Assembly: GCA_900549105.1 (NCBI GenBank)
Contig: URND01000002.1
Span: forward strand, 1-64,000
Direction of reading: 5' to 3'
DNA from: an uncultured Eubacteriales bacterium
Lineage (GTDB): Bacteria > Bacillota > Clostridia > Lachnospirales > Lachnospiraceae
DNA length: 64,000 nt
Program-made: the position numbers and the translations under genes
The notes under the pieces: model-generated
Database searches by the model: none
Told to the model about the DNA's origin: nothing
Seen by the model: only the letters and a program-made list of their open reading frames with translations
Shown here: in pieces, positions 44,221-52,821 of the stretch
Position numbering within the stretch: the first letter of the stretch is position 1
Layout of the letters: every line of letters begins with the position of its first letter

Positions 44221-44895
44221 ATGAAAGGGAATAAGATGTTATCACAAAGTGTTGCGGATAATATTCTATCCATGATAACAATAGAAAAAAGATTTTCTGT
44301 CGGCGATAAATTACCAAATGAACTGGATTTATCAGAAGAATTGAACGTAAGCCGTACTACGCTGCGAGAAGCAATCCGAATTTTGGTTGCTTTGGATATA
44401 CTGGAAATTCAAAGAGGAAAAGGAACATATGTCAAAGAAAATGCATTTAAAAAGCAACAGGATTTAGAACAGCTATCAAATATAAAAGTTAATGCGAGAG
44501 ATTTATATGAAATGCGCTTGATATTTGAACCGGAGGCTGCTTATTATGCTGCTTTAAGGGCAACAGATTCCGAAATAAAGAGGATATTAGAATTTGGCAA
44601 AAAGGTGGAAAAGGAAATCAGCAATCATCAAGACAGAACAGATGATGAACATTCTTTTCACAAAGCGATTGCACAGGCTACCCATAATGAATTTATGAAT
44701 AAACTTATGCCGATTTTATATCAGGCGATTTCAAAGGGAGTATACTTATCTTTACAGAGTGATAAGGCCATTGAAGATACAATAAATGACCACAGAATGA
44801 TTATGGAATTTTTGGAGCAGCGTAATGCAGAGGGCGCCAAAAATGCTATGAAGATTCATATCATGCACGCAATGAAAGAATTAGGACTTGATTAA
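44221..44895 (+). CDS. GntR/FadR family regulator
   Basis: 224 residues. The winged helix is GDKLPNELDLSEELNVSRTT to LREAIRILVALDI, and QRGKGTYV forms the wing. The C-terminal helical FCD domain has the metal-ligand pattern D-x3-R in DLYEMRLIFEP and later histidines (EHSFHKAIAQATHN, DHRMIM). FCD regulators sense small acids. The ATG follows AAGGTGAG. It lies upstream of a CatA-like gene, whose promoter has two direct repeats that could be its operators. Confidence 0.88.
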   Translation: MKGNKMLSQSVADNILSMITIEKRFSVGDKLPNELDLSEELNVSRTTLREAIRILVALDILEIQRGKGTYVKENAFKKQQDLEQLSNIKVNARDLYEMRLIFEPEAAYYAALRATDSEIKRILEFGKKVEKEISNHQDRTDDEHSFHKAIAQATHNEFMNKLMPILYQAISKGVYLSLQSDKAIEDTINDHRMIMEFLEQRNAEGAKNAMKIHIMHAMKELGLD

Positions 44896-44900
44896 CATTC

Positions 44901-44937
44901 TAGGTTCTTGCCCTGAAGGCAGGGACCTATATTTTTG
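44901..44937 (+). terminator. terminator after the FadR-type gene
   Basis: TAGGTTCTTGCC and GGCAGGGACCTA form a twelve-base stem with two G-T pairs and a five-base loop, followed by TATATTTTTG. Confidence 0.75.
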
Positions 44938-44943
44938 AATATA

Positions 44944-44988
44944 GACATCATACAACTAATTGACATCATACAAATTAGAGAATATAAT
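44944..44988 (+). promoter_or_regulatory. consensus promoter with direct repeats before the CatA-like gene
   Basis: TTGACA (44960-44965), a 17-base spacer and TATAAT (44983-44988) are both perfect. GACATCATACAA occurs twice, at 44944-44955 and 44962-44973, the second covering the -35 box. These may be binding sites for the FadR-type protein encoded just upstream. Confidence 0.75.
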
Positions 44989-45038
44989 CAGAGTGAGAAT
45001 AGGATTCTTAATATAATGATTTTAGGAGGCATGATGAA

Positions 45039-45659
45039 ATGAAGAAAATTGATTTGTCTGCATGGGAACGAAGCTTGCACTATCAAGTATTCCGAGATAG
45101 TGTACAACCACAGTATTGTGTGAGCTTTGACCTTGATATTACGAACTTTTTGTCACAAATCAGATTGAAAGGTTATTCATTTACGTTTTCTTTTGTATTT
45201 GCTGTTTCAAAGTGTGCAAATGAGATTAAGGAGTTCCGATACCGATTTGTAGATGGTGAGCCTGTTGAGTTTGAAAGAATTAATACAGCATTTACCTATT
45301 TGAATAGAGAAACGGAGTTATTTAAAGTTGTAAATGTGGAAATGCAAGATACGCTGGAAGAATATGTGGCGGTAGCAACTCGAATTGAAAAAGAGCAAAA
45401 GGAGTATTTTACTGCTCCACTAGGAAATGATGTATTCCAGTTTTCAGCTTTCCCTTGGGTGAGTTTTACTCATATTTCCCACACGGATTCGGGCAAAAAA
45501 GATAATGCAACGCCGCTATTTGATTGGGGTAAATATTACGAAAAGGACGGTAAAATTTTATTGCCATTTTCAGCACAGGTGCATCATTCTTTTGTAGATG
45601 GTGTGCATATCGGGAAATTAGCAGAGAAATTGCAGCACTATTTGGATACTTATAAATAA
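45039..45659 (+). CDS. CatA-like (chloramphenicol acetyltransferase fold) acetyltransferase
   Basis: 206 residues. Full-length chloramphenicol acetyltransferase-like fold with the catalytic motif VHHSFVDGVH near the C-terminus (HHxxxDG), and the family's N-terminal LSAWERSLHYQVFRD. Whether it inactivates chloramphenicol or acetylates something else cannot be told; the sequence is not one of the classical catA alleles I know. A consensus promoter lies 50 bases upstream and AGGAGG precedes the ATG. The next gene is a broken methyltransferase 18 bases on. Confidence 0.88.
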   Translation: MKKIDLSAWERSLHYQVFRDSVQPQYCVSFDLDITNFLSQIRLKGYSFTFSFVFAVSKCANEIKEFRYRFVDGEPVEFERINTAFTYLNRETELFKVVNVEMQDTLEEYVAVATRIEKEQKEYFTAPLGNDVFQFSAFPWVSFTHISHTDSGKKDNATPLFDWGKYYEKDGKILLPFSAQVHHSFVDGVHIGKLAEKLQHYLDTYK

Positions 45660-45677
45660 TGTGTTAGGAGGATAGGT

Positions 45678-46242
45678 GTGAGTAATCGTAAGGCAGCTTT
45701 TTCGGCAGAAAGCTATACCCTTTCGGGCATTCCGCATGTCAGATGCTTCGCATGGGCGCGCTGCGTCAGGCTTCGCGCGATAAGGTATGATAAAGATATT
45801 TTAAATACTATACCGTATTATGATAAAGCTTATAATCAGATAGCAGATGTGGTTTCAGCTGCATTTTCAAATAAGGCAGTATCTTGGCTGGATATAGGCT
45901 GTGGGACTGGCAAAATGGCAAAAGTGGCATTTGAACAATGCAATGTGGAAAAGATGATTTGTACGGATAATTCATCTGTTATGTTAAAGGTTGCAAGACA
46001 GAAAATCAGTTTTCCCAGTGTAGAATTTTTAAAACTTCCAGTAGAAGAAATAAACTATGATTCGCAATTTGATGTAATTACTTCTATCTTGGTGAATCAC
46101 TAGATGACATTTGAGCAGATACAATACAGAATATTTTCCAATAACAATACAAGAACAAATTAAGATTCTAAGAGATTGTGGCTTTATGAATGTAGAGATT
46201 TTTTGGTGTTCATATATGCAGGTTGGAATTTTAGCAATATGA
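45678..46242 (+). pseudogene. SAM methyltransferase with inserted repeat peptide and internal deletion
   Basis: Starts GTG at 45678 behind TAGGAGGA. It begins SNRKAAFSAESY, is then interrupted by the 24-residue repeat peptide, and goes on DKDILNTIPYYDKAYNQI with the SAM motif WLDIGCGTGKMAK. The frame stops (TAG) at 46101 after SILVNH. A C-terminal family end (TIQEQIKILRDCGFMNVEIF to YMQVGILAI) occurs at about 46130-46242, so the middle of the enzyme is deleted. From memory intact relatives read AFSAESYDKD, so the repeat sits exactly between Tyr and Asp. Not functional because of the deletion. Confidence 0.8.
45717..45788 (+). repeat. 72-bp palindromic in-frame repeat element, copy 1
   Basis: 67 of its bases (45722-45788) match the second copy at 50756-50822 at 61 positions. 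It encodes TLSGIPHVRCFAWARCVRLR followed by AIRY. The ends carry ATACC and GGTAT in inverted orientation, with internal stems such as CGCGC/GCGCG. A TAT triplet lies at both edges (45714 and 45786), compatible with a target duplication. Confidence 0.85.
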
Positions 46243-46333
46243 CGAATATGGAAATGTGCAAGGTATGTATTCAGTAAATTCAGGTATGCAAGAATGAAAA
46301 AATAGAGTAAAATAAAGAAAAGTGTGCAGAGAG

Positions 46334-47626
46334 ATGATAGATTTGAATATGGAGTTGCGATTGGCAGATAATTCTGCCATTGTATCAGAAATAGTAGAAA
46401 AAACAATCAAAACTATATATCCCCATTATTACCCGGCAGGTGCAGTGCAGTTTTTTCTTGATTTGCACTGCAAAGAGAGGATTGAAGAGGCGATGACTTC
46501 CGAAGAAATCTATCTTGTGTTGGTACAGGAAAAACTGATAGGTACTGGGAGTATTCGGAAGAATGAGATTTGCAGATTATTTATTTTGCCTGAGTATCAG
46601 GGAAAGGGCTATGGAAGCAGATTGATGGATTTGCTGGAAGCAAGGATTTTTGAGAATTATCCAAAGGTTCATGTGGCCGCTTCTTTTCCGGCGGAAAGTA
46701 TGTATTTGAAACGGGGATATCAGATTGTATCCTACGAAAAAATTGAAGCAGAAAACGGAGATTTCCTTTGCTATCATATTATGGAGAAAAGAAACGGGGA
46801 AGGAAGCTGTTTGTATGGAAAAGGGCCTGTAAAGGAGAGCGGTATGGTTAGAAAACACGGAAAAGAGCCATATAATATTGTGGTTTTGCATGGCGGGCCG
46901 GGAGCAGCAGGCTCAGCCTTTGGACTTGCAAGGCTGATTTCAAAAGAGTTTGGCGTCCTTGAGCCGATGCAGTCAAAATATACGATTGAGGAGCTGGAAG
47001 AAGAGTTAATGGAGCAAATTGAAGAGAGTTGCGCTGGAAAAGTTATTTTGGCAGGACATTCCTGGGGCGCATGGCTGGCAGGATTATTTGCAGAAAGATT
47101 TCCGGATAAAGTGGAAAAAGTAATTTTGATTGGCAGCGGTCCTTTGGATGAATATTATGTTCCTCAAATCGGAGAACGCAGAAAAGAAAATATGTCATCA
47201 GAGGAAGCGGAAGAATTTGAAAAGATTCTGCGGCAGTTAGAGAACGGTTTTGGAGAGAAGGATGAATACCTGCAGCGATTAGGTGAAATATGTGATAAAG
47301 CAGACGGATATCATGAAGAGGAAGCTTTGAGGGATAAGGCAGACGTAAACGGAGATTTGTACGAAAAGGTTTGGAAGGAAGCTGCAGAGTTACGGAAATC
47401 CGGAAAACTGCTGGAAAGGCTTGGAAGGATTTCCTGCCCGATGGTGCTGATTCAAGGAGCGGTTGACCCACATCCGGCGGCGGGGGTTATTGAACCATTA
47501 AAAGCTCTTAATGTGGACATAAAATCATATGTACTTGATAAATGCGGTCATACTCCGTGGAGAGAAAAATATGCCAGAGAAGAATTTGCGAGGGTTTTGT
47601 TTTCTGAATTACGGGCCGGAAAATGA
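46334..47626 (+). CDS. fused GNAT acetyltransferase and alpha/beta hydrolase
   Basis: 430 residues. The first about 150 are a GNAT acetyltransferase (acetyl-CoA loop RLFILPEYQGKGYGSRLMD). From about residue 180 there is an alpha/beta hydrolase: oxyanion region VVLHGGPGAAGSAFG, nucleophile GHSWGAW, acidic residue in QGAVDPHPA and catalytic His in CGHTPWRE. Both active sites look intact. No stop or start occurs at the junction, so it is one bifunctional protein. The start is uncertain (46322, 46334 or 46349), with no strong ribosome site; 46349 best fits the family N-terminus. Confidence 0.85.
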   Translation: MIDLNMELRLADNSAIVSEIVEKTIKTIYPHYYPAGAVQFFLDLHCKERIEEAMTSEEIYLVLVQEKLIGTGSIRKNEICRLFILPEYQGKGYGSRLMDLLEARIFENYPKVHVAASFPAESMYLKRGYQIVSYEKIEAENGDFLCYHIMEKRNGEGSCLYGKGPVKESGMVRKHGKEPYNIVVLHGGPGAAGSAFGLARLISKEFGVLEPMQSKYTIEELEEELMEQIEESCAGKVILAGHSWGAWLAGLFAERFPDKVEKVILIGSGPLDEYYVPQIGERRKENMSSEEAEEFEKILRQLENGFGEKDEYLQRLGEICDKADGYHEEEALRDKADVNGDLYEKVWKEAAELRKSGKLLERLGRISCPMVLIQGAVDPHPAAGVIEPLKALNVDIKSYVLDKCGHTPWREKYAREEFARVLFSELRAGK

Positions 47627-47717
47627 ATAGCGGCTATTCCGGATATTGATGAACTGGGAATTATAAATCCGCATATATTATATAGAGATTCAATAAAATA
47701 ATAAGGTATGCAGGAAA

Positions 47718-48638
47718 ATGAAAGAATATGTAGTAATATCCCTGGAAACACATTTATTTTTTGCCAGAATTATGAGGGAGCATGCGTTGTTTCTTCTGGC
47801 TGCCTTTCCGGCAGGGGAAGTGGAATATAGAAAACAGGCGGATTGGTTTCGAGAACAGTTTGAAAAAGTATTAGGGCATACGGTAGGGCTTGCCAATGGA
47901 ATAGCAGGCAAAGATGTACTGGGTTCCGGCGAAGTGTTCACTGAATTTACGGAAATGGCGGAGCAGCAGACAAGAAGGTTGACCAGGATTCCGATTAATA
48001 TTCGGATTACGCAGGCGGAACAGAGATTGCGAGCCGGCGATGGAATCGGTTGTCAGAACAGAAGAATGGTACAGCAGGTGCGTCTCCTAAATCAGAGAGC
48101 CCTGTATCTGATGGATGGATTGATTGCATTTAAAGAGAAAATCTTGCAGGAGATTGGGGCCTGTCATCTGTATACAGCGAATTATCCGCTGTTGATTGAG
48201 CATATTCTGCGGGAGGCAAAATTATATCGGCAGATTATAACTGAACTGGAAGAAAAGGGATGTATGCCGCCAAAAAATTTGAAAGAGGCAGAATTGTTCT
48301 GGAATCAGATTATGATGGAACATGCCATGTTTATTCGTGGGCTGCTTGACCCGACAGAATGTGAGCTTATGAAAACAGCAGATGATTTTGTCGGTGACTA
48401 TTGTCGTTTATTGGAAGAGGCGAGAAAACAGGATTGCCGTACGCTAGATGCATTGACAAGAAAAACGCTGGAAACGACGGAACAGTATCGCGACTTTAAA
48501 GCGGCAGGTACGGAAGAAATTACAGGCTGCGGCATACGTTCCATTATTCTGCCATTGCTGGCAGACCACGTGCTCCGGGAAGCCAATCATTATCTGCGCA
48601 TCCTTAAAACAGAGGGTGGCAACGGAGAATGGACTTAA
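47718..48638 (+). CDS. DUF2935 family protein
   Basis: 306 residues in two homologous helical halves with repeated E/H-rich segments: LFFARIMREHALFLLAAFP and IMMEHAMFIRGLLDP, EHILREAKLY and DHVLREANHY. The pattern matches DUF2935, a double four-helix bundle like hemerythrins that may bind a metal pair; its role is unknown. It follows the GNAT-hydrolase gene by 91 bases on the same strand. The ribosome site is weak. Confidence 0.8.
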   Translation: MKEYVVISLETHLFFARIMREHALFLLAAFPAGEVEYRKQADWFREQFEKVLGHTVGLANGIAGKDVLGSGEVFTEFTEMAEQQTRRLTRIPINIRITQAEQRLRAGDGIGCQNRRMVQQVRLLNQRALYLMDGLIAFKEKILQEIGACHLYTANYPLLIEHILREAKLYRQIITELEEKGCMPPKNLKEAELFWNQIMMEHAMFIRGLLDPTECELMKTADDFVGDYCRLLEEARKQDCRTLDALTRKTLETTEQYRDFKAAGTEEITGCGIRSIILPLLADHVLREANHYLRILKTEGGNGEWT

Positions 48639-48676
48639 TATTCTGCCAGGTGAATATGTGAAGAAAAAATTTATCC

Positions 48677-48720
48677 CCCACTTTATTACCTGCCTGCGTT
48701 ATAATAGGTAATAAGGTGGG
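48677..48720. promoter_or_regulatory. large inverted repeat enclosing a -10 box
   Basis: CCCACTTTATTACCT (48677-48691) and AGGTAATAAGGTGGG (48706-48720) are complementary at 14 of 15 positions; the 14-base centre ends in TATAAT (48700-48705). It lies 50 bases upstream of a three-gene operon ending with the SMEK-domain gene, and is probably its operator. Confidence 0.6.
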
Positions 48721-48772
48721 TAAATATATGTCTGAAATGAAAATGCACGCGTGATGCAAGGAGGATATGCTT

Positions 48773-49171
48773 ATGCAAAAGAGAAAGAATGATTTGAATT
48801 TTGATAAATTTATAAAATTCCCGATGCCTGAGAAAATATTTAACGGTCCAAAAATAAAAGTCAGAGAAGATGGGCAGGTTTTCATCAGTCCATCGGTGAT
48901 TAAAATGATAAAGGAAAATAACGAGGAGATGTGGGTGGATTCTCGGTACTCGGAGGATTATAAAACCATCGCCATAAAACTGGATGGGGACAAGAGTTTC
49001 AGGTTTCCGAGAGGCGGTGCGATGAAGTTTAAGAAATGGAAAGAGATTCTCCAAAAGTTTGGTTATTCGATACCGGCTGTGTACTGGCTGGAATGGAATC
49101 CGGAAGAAAATCTCTGGATTGGCCGGCTTCAGGAAGTATCCGAATCTCCGGATATCGGGAGAATGGGATGA
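48773..49171 (+). CDS. uncharacterised protein, first gene of the SMEK operon
   Basis: 132 residues. ATG 48773 lies eight bases behind AAGGAGG; an ATG at 48767 is too close. The segment PKIKVREDGQVFISPSVIKM vaguely recalls the AbrB-type swapped-hairpin start, which would suit a repressor binding the upstream inverted repeat, but the match is weak. The rest (SFRFPRGGAMKFKKWKEILQ) is unknown. Its stop overlaps the next start (ATGA). Confidence 0.65.
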   Translation: MQKRKNDLNFDKFIKFPMPEKIFNGPKIKVREDGQVFISPSVIKMIKENNEEMWVDSRYSEDYKTIAIKLDGDKSFRFPRGGAMKFKKWKEILQKFGYSIPAVYWLEWNPEENLWIGRLQEVSESPDIGRMG

Positions 49172-49692
49172 TAAAACGGCAGAAGGAGATGTCGGATTAT
49201 GAATATACACAGCTGGACAAAATGGTATACCAGTTATACTTAGTTTATGGAAAAGGTTTGGAATTTGATGAATGTCGAAGTATTGCCTTTCTGAAATATG
49301 TTGAAGTGAGGAATGAACTGGATAACTTTTATAATGAGGATTTGCTGTGGATATATTCCCAAAATCGGATTATTGATGCCTTTAAGGATGAGCGGAGAAA
49401 AAGAAATGATAAGATTCGTTTAGAGGCAAAATTATCTTTGAATCAATTTATTGGAGATTCCGATGAGCCGGTTTATACTATTTTATTTCCTGTTCGTGGG
49501 AACTTTGTTAATCATGTGTGCTTATGGAATGATATGAGACGATTTGGAAAAAGGTGCTATAAGATTTTATCTGCCCTGTACTGGGGCGATGAGGACTGGG
49601 AGATTGTAGACGGGTTGAAAATATCTGCGAAGGAATACTTTGAAATGAAAAATTATCTTAGAATAAAATTGAAAGAGTATGTGGAAATATGA
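49168..49692 (+). CDS. sigma-like regulator in the SMEK operon
   Basis: 174 residues from ATG 49168, overlapping the previous stop and behind GGGAGA. The first half (RSIAFLKYVEVRNELDNFYN, then EDLLWIYSQNRIIDAFKDER) resembles a sigma region 2; the end (RCYKILSALYWGDEDWEIVD, ISAKEYFEMKNYLRIKLKEY) resembles region 4 with a helix-turn-helix. This is a plausible small extracytoplasmic-like sigma factor or a protein derived from one. It overlaps the SMEK gene by four bases. Family membership is inferred from pattern only. Confidence 0.6.
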   Translation: MIKRQKEMSDYEYTQLDKMVYQLYLVYGKGLEFDECRSIAFLKYVEVRNELDNFYNEDLLWIYSQNRIIDAFKDERRKRNDKIRLEAKLSLNQFIGDSDEPVYTILFPVRGNFVNHVCLWNDMRRFGKRCYKILSALYWGDEDWEIVDGLKISAKEYFEMKNYLRIKLKEYVEI

Positions 49693-51170
49693 GGAAGATA
49701 ACAAAGAGAAGTATCCGGGATGAAGATATTGATATCGGGCGGATTTCGAAGCGCTTGGAAGAAATTGCGGCTGCAATTAAAATGAATAATAAGAATAATC
49801 TGACGGATATAAATGTCATTTGTGAAGAGATTTTTGGCCGGATTTTGGATAGATTGTATGATATCCATCTTGTGTCACTGTCCGCAAAAGTATCAGGGAA
49901 TTTTATAGCAGTGGATTTGATTGATTACGAAAACAGAATCGCATTTCAGGTGACATCAAGGGATGATAGAGAAAAGATAGAGAAAACGATTGAAAAGTTT
50001 AATGGTTCTGATTTAATTGGGTATATCGATACTCTGAATATTCTTGTTTTAAATTCCAATATTCATCATTATAGAGAGCCGGATATTGTCCGCCTGGAAA
50101 ATGGAAAAGAATTTTCCTATTCGAAAAACATTTTGAATTTTAACAAACTGATTGAAGAGATAGCTAAGAAAAATGTTGAGAAAAACGGATTTATTGTGGA
50201 CGTATATGATATCATCAATATGGTATATGATTCCGGGCGGCTGCGTTATTTCAGTATAAACAGGAAAACGGAAATGCTGATGCAGACGGAGAGTGATGAC
50301 TTCGGTGATGTCAGATTGTGGAAGAAAGGGTACGGCGATATTCAACTGACAGCCTATATCCCACTGTCTTATGAGGAAGAGATATGCTGTATGATGGAAA
50401 ATCGCCAGCATAATATATCCGGCGTGTATCCTACATTTAATCAGGATAAGCTGCTTGAAGATTATTTTGTTTCGGAAGAAGAATTTGAAAATAAGCATAA
50501 TGTCGGCCGATTTGAGGATGAAGAAGAGATTTTTATGCAGATTGAAAACATGCGTATATGTGTCAATGCGCATACGGCCCATCATATCTACAAATTATTT
50601 GAAGAATTAAAAGACGAGTATATCGCGGCTCAGAATCAAATCGCTTCTGTTCTGGGAGTCGAAGGGCTGAAAAAAGTAGGAAAAAAGTACCTGCTTATGA
50701 CCATCGATGGGACGGCATGGAAGGAAATATTGTTTTTTGCGAAAAATCATGCCCATTCGGGCACCCCGCATGTCAGATGCTCCGCATGGGCGCGCTTCGT
50801 CAAGCTCCGCGCGATAAGGTATAGTTGTTTCAAGGAAGATGGCGAAGAGGAATGGAATATATTTAATAATTGCACGGGAGACAGAGTTACATTGTCCTTG
50901 AATGTCTATGGAAAAATTCGCGGGGATATATTGGCAGAAATCTCTGTTGATTTATCGGAATTTGAGAATGATAAGTTGAATTTGTATTGGAGTCCGGGGT
51001 ACAAGTTTGATACAAATTGTATGGATTGTTTTGACAATGTTGTCAAATGGAAGGCGGATTATACGAAAGAGTGGATTGAAAACAAACTGTTAAAAAAGGC
51101 CCATGATTTTTGGGTCGAATATCATAAAAGAAATTCGGGATGGAGAAGATTATTTGGTGTAAAGGAGTGA
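49689..51170 (+). CDS. SMEK-domain protein with inserted repeat peptide
   Basis: 493 residues. Residues about 12-115 form the SMEK domain (DINVICEEIFGRILDRLYDI, then IDYENRIAFQVTSRDDREKI), a probable PD-(D/E)XK-type module found at the N-terminus of putative defence proteins. The central part has no name I know. At residues 355-378 the 24-residue repeat peptide (HSGTPHVRCSAWARFVKLRA) interrupts what reads like FAKNH-SCFKEDGEEEW. The frame stays open throughout and closes normally. It is the last gene of an overlapping three-gene operon. The function is unknown; restriction of foreign DNA is a reasonable guess. Confidence 0.75.
   Translation: MRKITKRSIRDEDIDIGRISKRLEEIAAAIKMNNKNNLTDINVICEEIFGRILDRLYDIHLVSLSAKVSGNFIAVDLIDYENRIAFQVTSRDDREKIEKTIEKFNGSDLIGYIDTLNILVLNSNIHHYREPDIVRLENGKEFSYSKNILNFNKLIEEIAKKNVEKNGFIVDVYDIINMVYDSGRLRYFSINRKTEMLMQTESDDFGDVRLWKKGYGDIQLTAYIPLSYEEEICCMMENRQHNISGVYPTFNQDKLLEDYFVSEEEFENKHNVGRFEDEEEIFMQIENMRICVNAHTAHHIYKLFEELKDEYIAAQNQIASVLGVEGLKKVGKKYLLMTIDGTAWKEILFFAKNHAHSGTPHVRCSAWARFVKLRAIRYSCFKEDGEEEWNIFNNCTGDRVTLSLNVYGKIRGDILAEISVDLSEFENDKLNLYWSPGYKFDTNCMDCFDNVVKWKADYTKEWIENKLLKKAHDFWVEYHKRNSGWRRLFGVKE
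50751..50822 (+). repeat. 72-bp palindromic in-frame repeat element, copy 2
   Basis: Same element as at 45717-45788, 61 of 67 core bases identical, inserted in the same orientation and reading frame (AHSGTPHVRCSAWARFVKLR followed by AIRY). The left end is more degraded (CATGCCCATTCGG versus TATACCCTTTCGG), the right end (GATAAGGTAT) is identical. Confidence 0.85.
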
Positions 51171-51174
51171 TATC

Positions 51175-52206
51175 ATGTTGGCCTATACTTATATTGAAAA
51201 GGGAAAATTTGAATTGCGGGAGAAACCAAAGCCGGAGCTGCAGAATGAGAAGGATGCTATTGTCAGGATAACCCTTGCCAGTATCTGTACAAGCGATTTA
51301 CATATTAAGCACGGTTCAGTTCCAAGAGCTGTACCGGGGGTGACCGTGGGGCATGAGATGGTAGGCATCGTGGAGACCGTGGGGGATGCGGTAAAAACAG
51401 TAAAGCCGGGAGACAGGGTCACTATAAATGTGGAAACATTTTGCGGAGAATGTTTTTTCTGTAAAAACGGTTATGTAAATAATTGTACCGATTCCGATGG
51501 CGGATGGGCGTTGGGCTGCCGTATTGACGGCGGACAGGCGGAGTATGTCCGTGTGCCTTATGCAGACCAGGGATTAAACCGGATACCGGATAGTGTGACG
51601 GATGAACAGGCATTATTTGTCGGAGACATTCTTGCTACAGGATTTTGGGCGGCTCGGATATCTGAAATTAAACCGGAGGATACGGTGCTTATTATCGGTG
51701 CGGGTCCTACCGGAATATGTACCTTATTGTGCGTGATGCTGAAAAAGCCGAAACGGATTATCGTATGCGAGAAAGATAAAGTTCGGAGAGAATTTGTACA
51801 GAAATATTATCCGGAGGTAAGTGTTGTTGAGCCGGAGCAGCTTCAGCAATTTGTAAAAGAAAACAGCGATCACGGCGGAGCGGATGTGATACTGGAGGTT
51901 GCCGGGGCAAAAGATACTTTCAGGATGGCATGGGAAAATGCAAGACCCAATGCCATTGTGACTGTTGTGGCCTTGTATGACGAGGCGCAGATATTGCCGC
52001 TGCCGGATATGTATGGGAAAAATCTGACTTTCAAAACGGGCGGTGTCGATGGCTGTGACTGCGAAGAAATACTTCGGCTGATTGAGGAAGGAAAAATTGA
52101 TACAACGCCTTTGATTACCCATACATATCCTCTTGAGCATATTGCAGAAGCCTATGATTTGTTTGAAAACAGGCGGGACAATGTTATCAAAGTGGCTATT
52201 AAATAA
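51175..52206 (+). CDS. zinc-dependent medium-chain alcohol dehydrogenase
   Basis: 343 residues. Catalytic zinc ligands are in ICTSDLHIKHG and VGHEMVGIVE; the structural zinc loop is CGECFFCKNGYVNNC; the NAD(P)-binding turn is IIGAGPTGICTLL. It oxidises an alcohol or reduces an aldehyde or ketone; the specific substrate is not apparent. AAAGGAG precedes the ATG, and it lies just four bases after the SMEK gene, but is converged on by the TspO gene. Confidence 0.9.
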   Translation: MLAYTYIEKGKFELREKPKPELQNEKDAIVRITLASICTSDLHIKHGSVPRAVPGVTVGHEMVGIVETVGDAVKTVKPGDRVTINVETFCGECFFCKNGYVNNCTDSDGGWALGCRIDGGQAEYVRVPYADQGLNRIPDSVTDEQALFVGDILATGFWAARISEIKPEDTVLIIGAGPTGICTLLCVMLKKPKRIIVCEKDKVRREFVQKYYPEVSVVEPEQLQQFVKENSDHGGADVILEVAGAKDTFRMAWENARPNAIVTVVALYDEAQILPLPDMYGKNLTFKTGGVDGCDCEEILRLIEEGKIDTTPLITHTYPLEHIAEAYDLFENRRDNVIKVAIK

Positions 52207-52214
52207 AATTTTTC

Positions 52215-52676
52215 TTAATTTAGAAGCCAGATGAAAAAGTTTAAGTACCCTGCAAAGGCTACCCATAGCAGGTATGGCAGCATCAGATATTCGGTTGATT
52301 TTGATATTTGACGAAAGAGAACGGTTGTTTTGAGAATCAGCAGCCACAGTAAAATGAGCCAGATAAATGCAAACAGGTACAGCTTCAGATTGAAAAAGAT
52401 AATCGGCCAGAAAAAATTAAATACAAGCTGAATACCGTATGCAGTCAAAGCAGCGGTGTGTGGTTTCCCGGATGTAAGCACCAGATAGGATGCGATTCCC
52501 ATAAGGATATATAGAATCGTCCATACCACAGGGAACAGCCAGCCGGGAGGGGCCAGAAACGGTTTATTAAGAGATTCAAACATTTCCATGTTGTTTCGGG
52601 TTAAAAGTGCAGATAAGCCTCCGATTGCGAGCGGTATGGCAAGACAGGCAATCAGGTTTTTCCATTGAATTTTCAA
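52215..52676 (-). CDS. TspO/MBR family membrane protein
   Basis: 153 residues with five hydrophobic segments. The family's proline- and tryptophan-rich first loop (FLAPPGWLFPVVWTILYILM) and the NFFWPIIFF helix are clear. TspO proteins bind porphyrins and lipids and modulate stress responses. It converges with the dehydrogenase gene (8-base gap). The ribosome site on the minus strand is AGGGGTG just before the start. Confidence 0.92.
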   Translation of the reverse strand: MKIQWKNLIACLAIPLAIGGLSALLTRNNMEMFESLNKPFLAPPGWLFPVVWTILYILMGIASYLVLTSGKPHTAALTAYGIQLVFNFFWPIIFFNLKLYLFAFIWLILLWLLILKTTVLFRQISKSTEYLMLPYLLWVAFAGYLNFFIWLLN

Positions 52677-52821
52677 AAAATCACCCCTTACTACTGTTAT
52701 GATTCAGGAGGACTTTTTATTCTATTTTTATTTAGGCTATTATTTAAAGCAAGGACGATTAACAAGATTTATTGGGTGGCAAAGTAATATTTTGACAAGA
52801 GAATGAGGAGAAATTGAGAAT

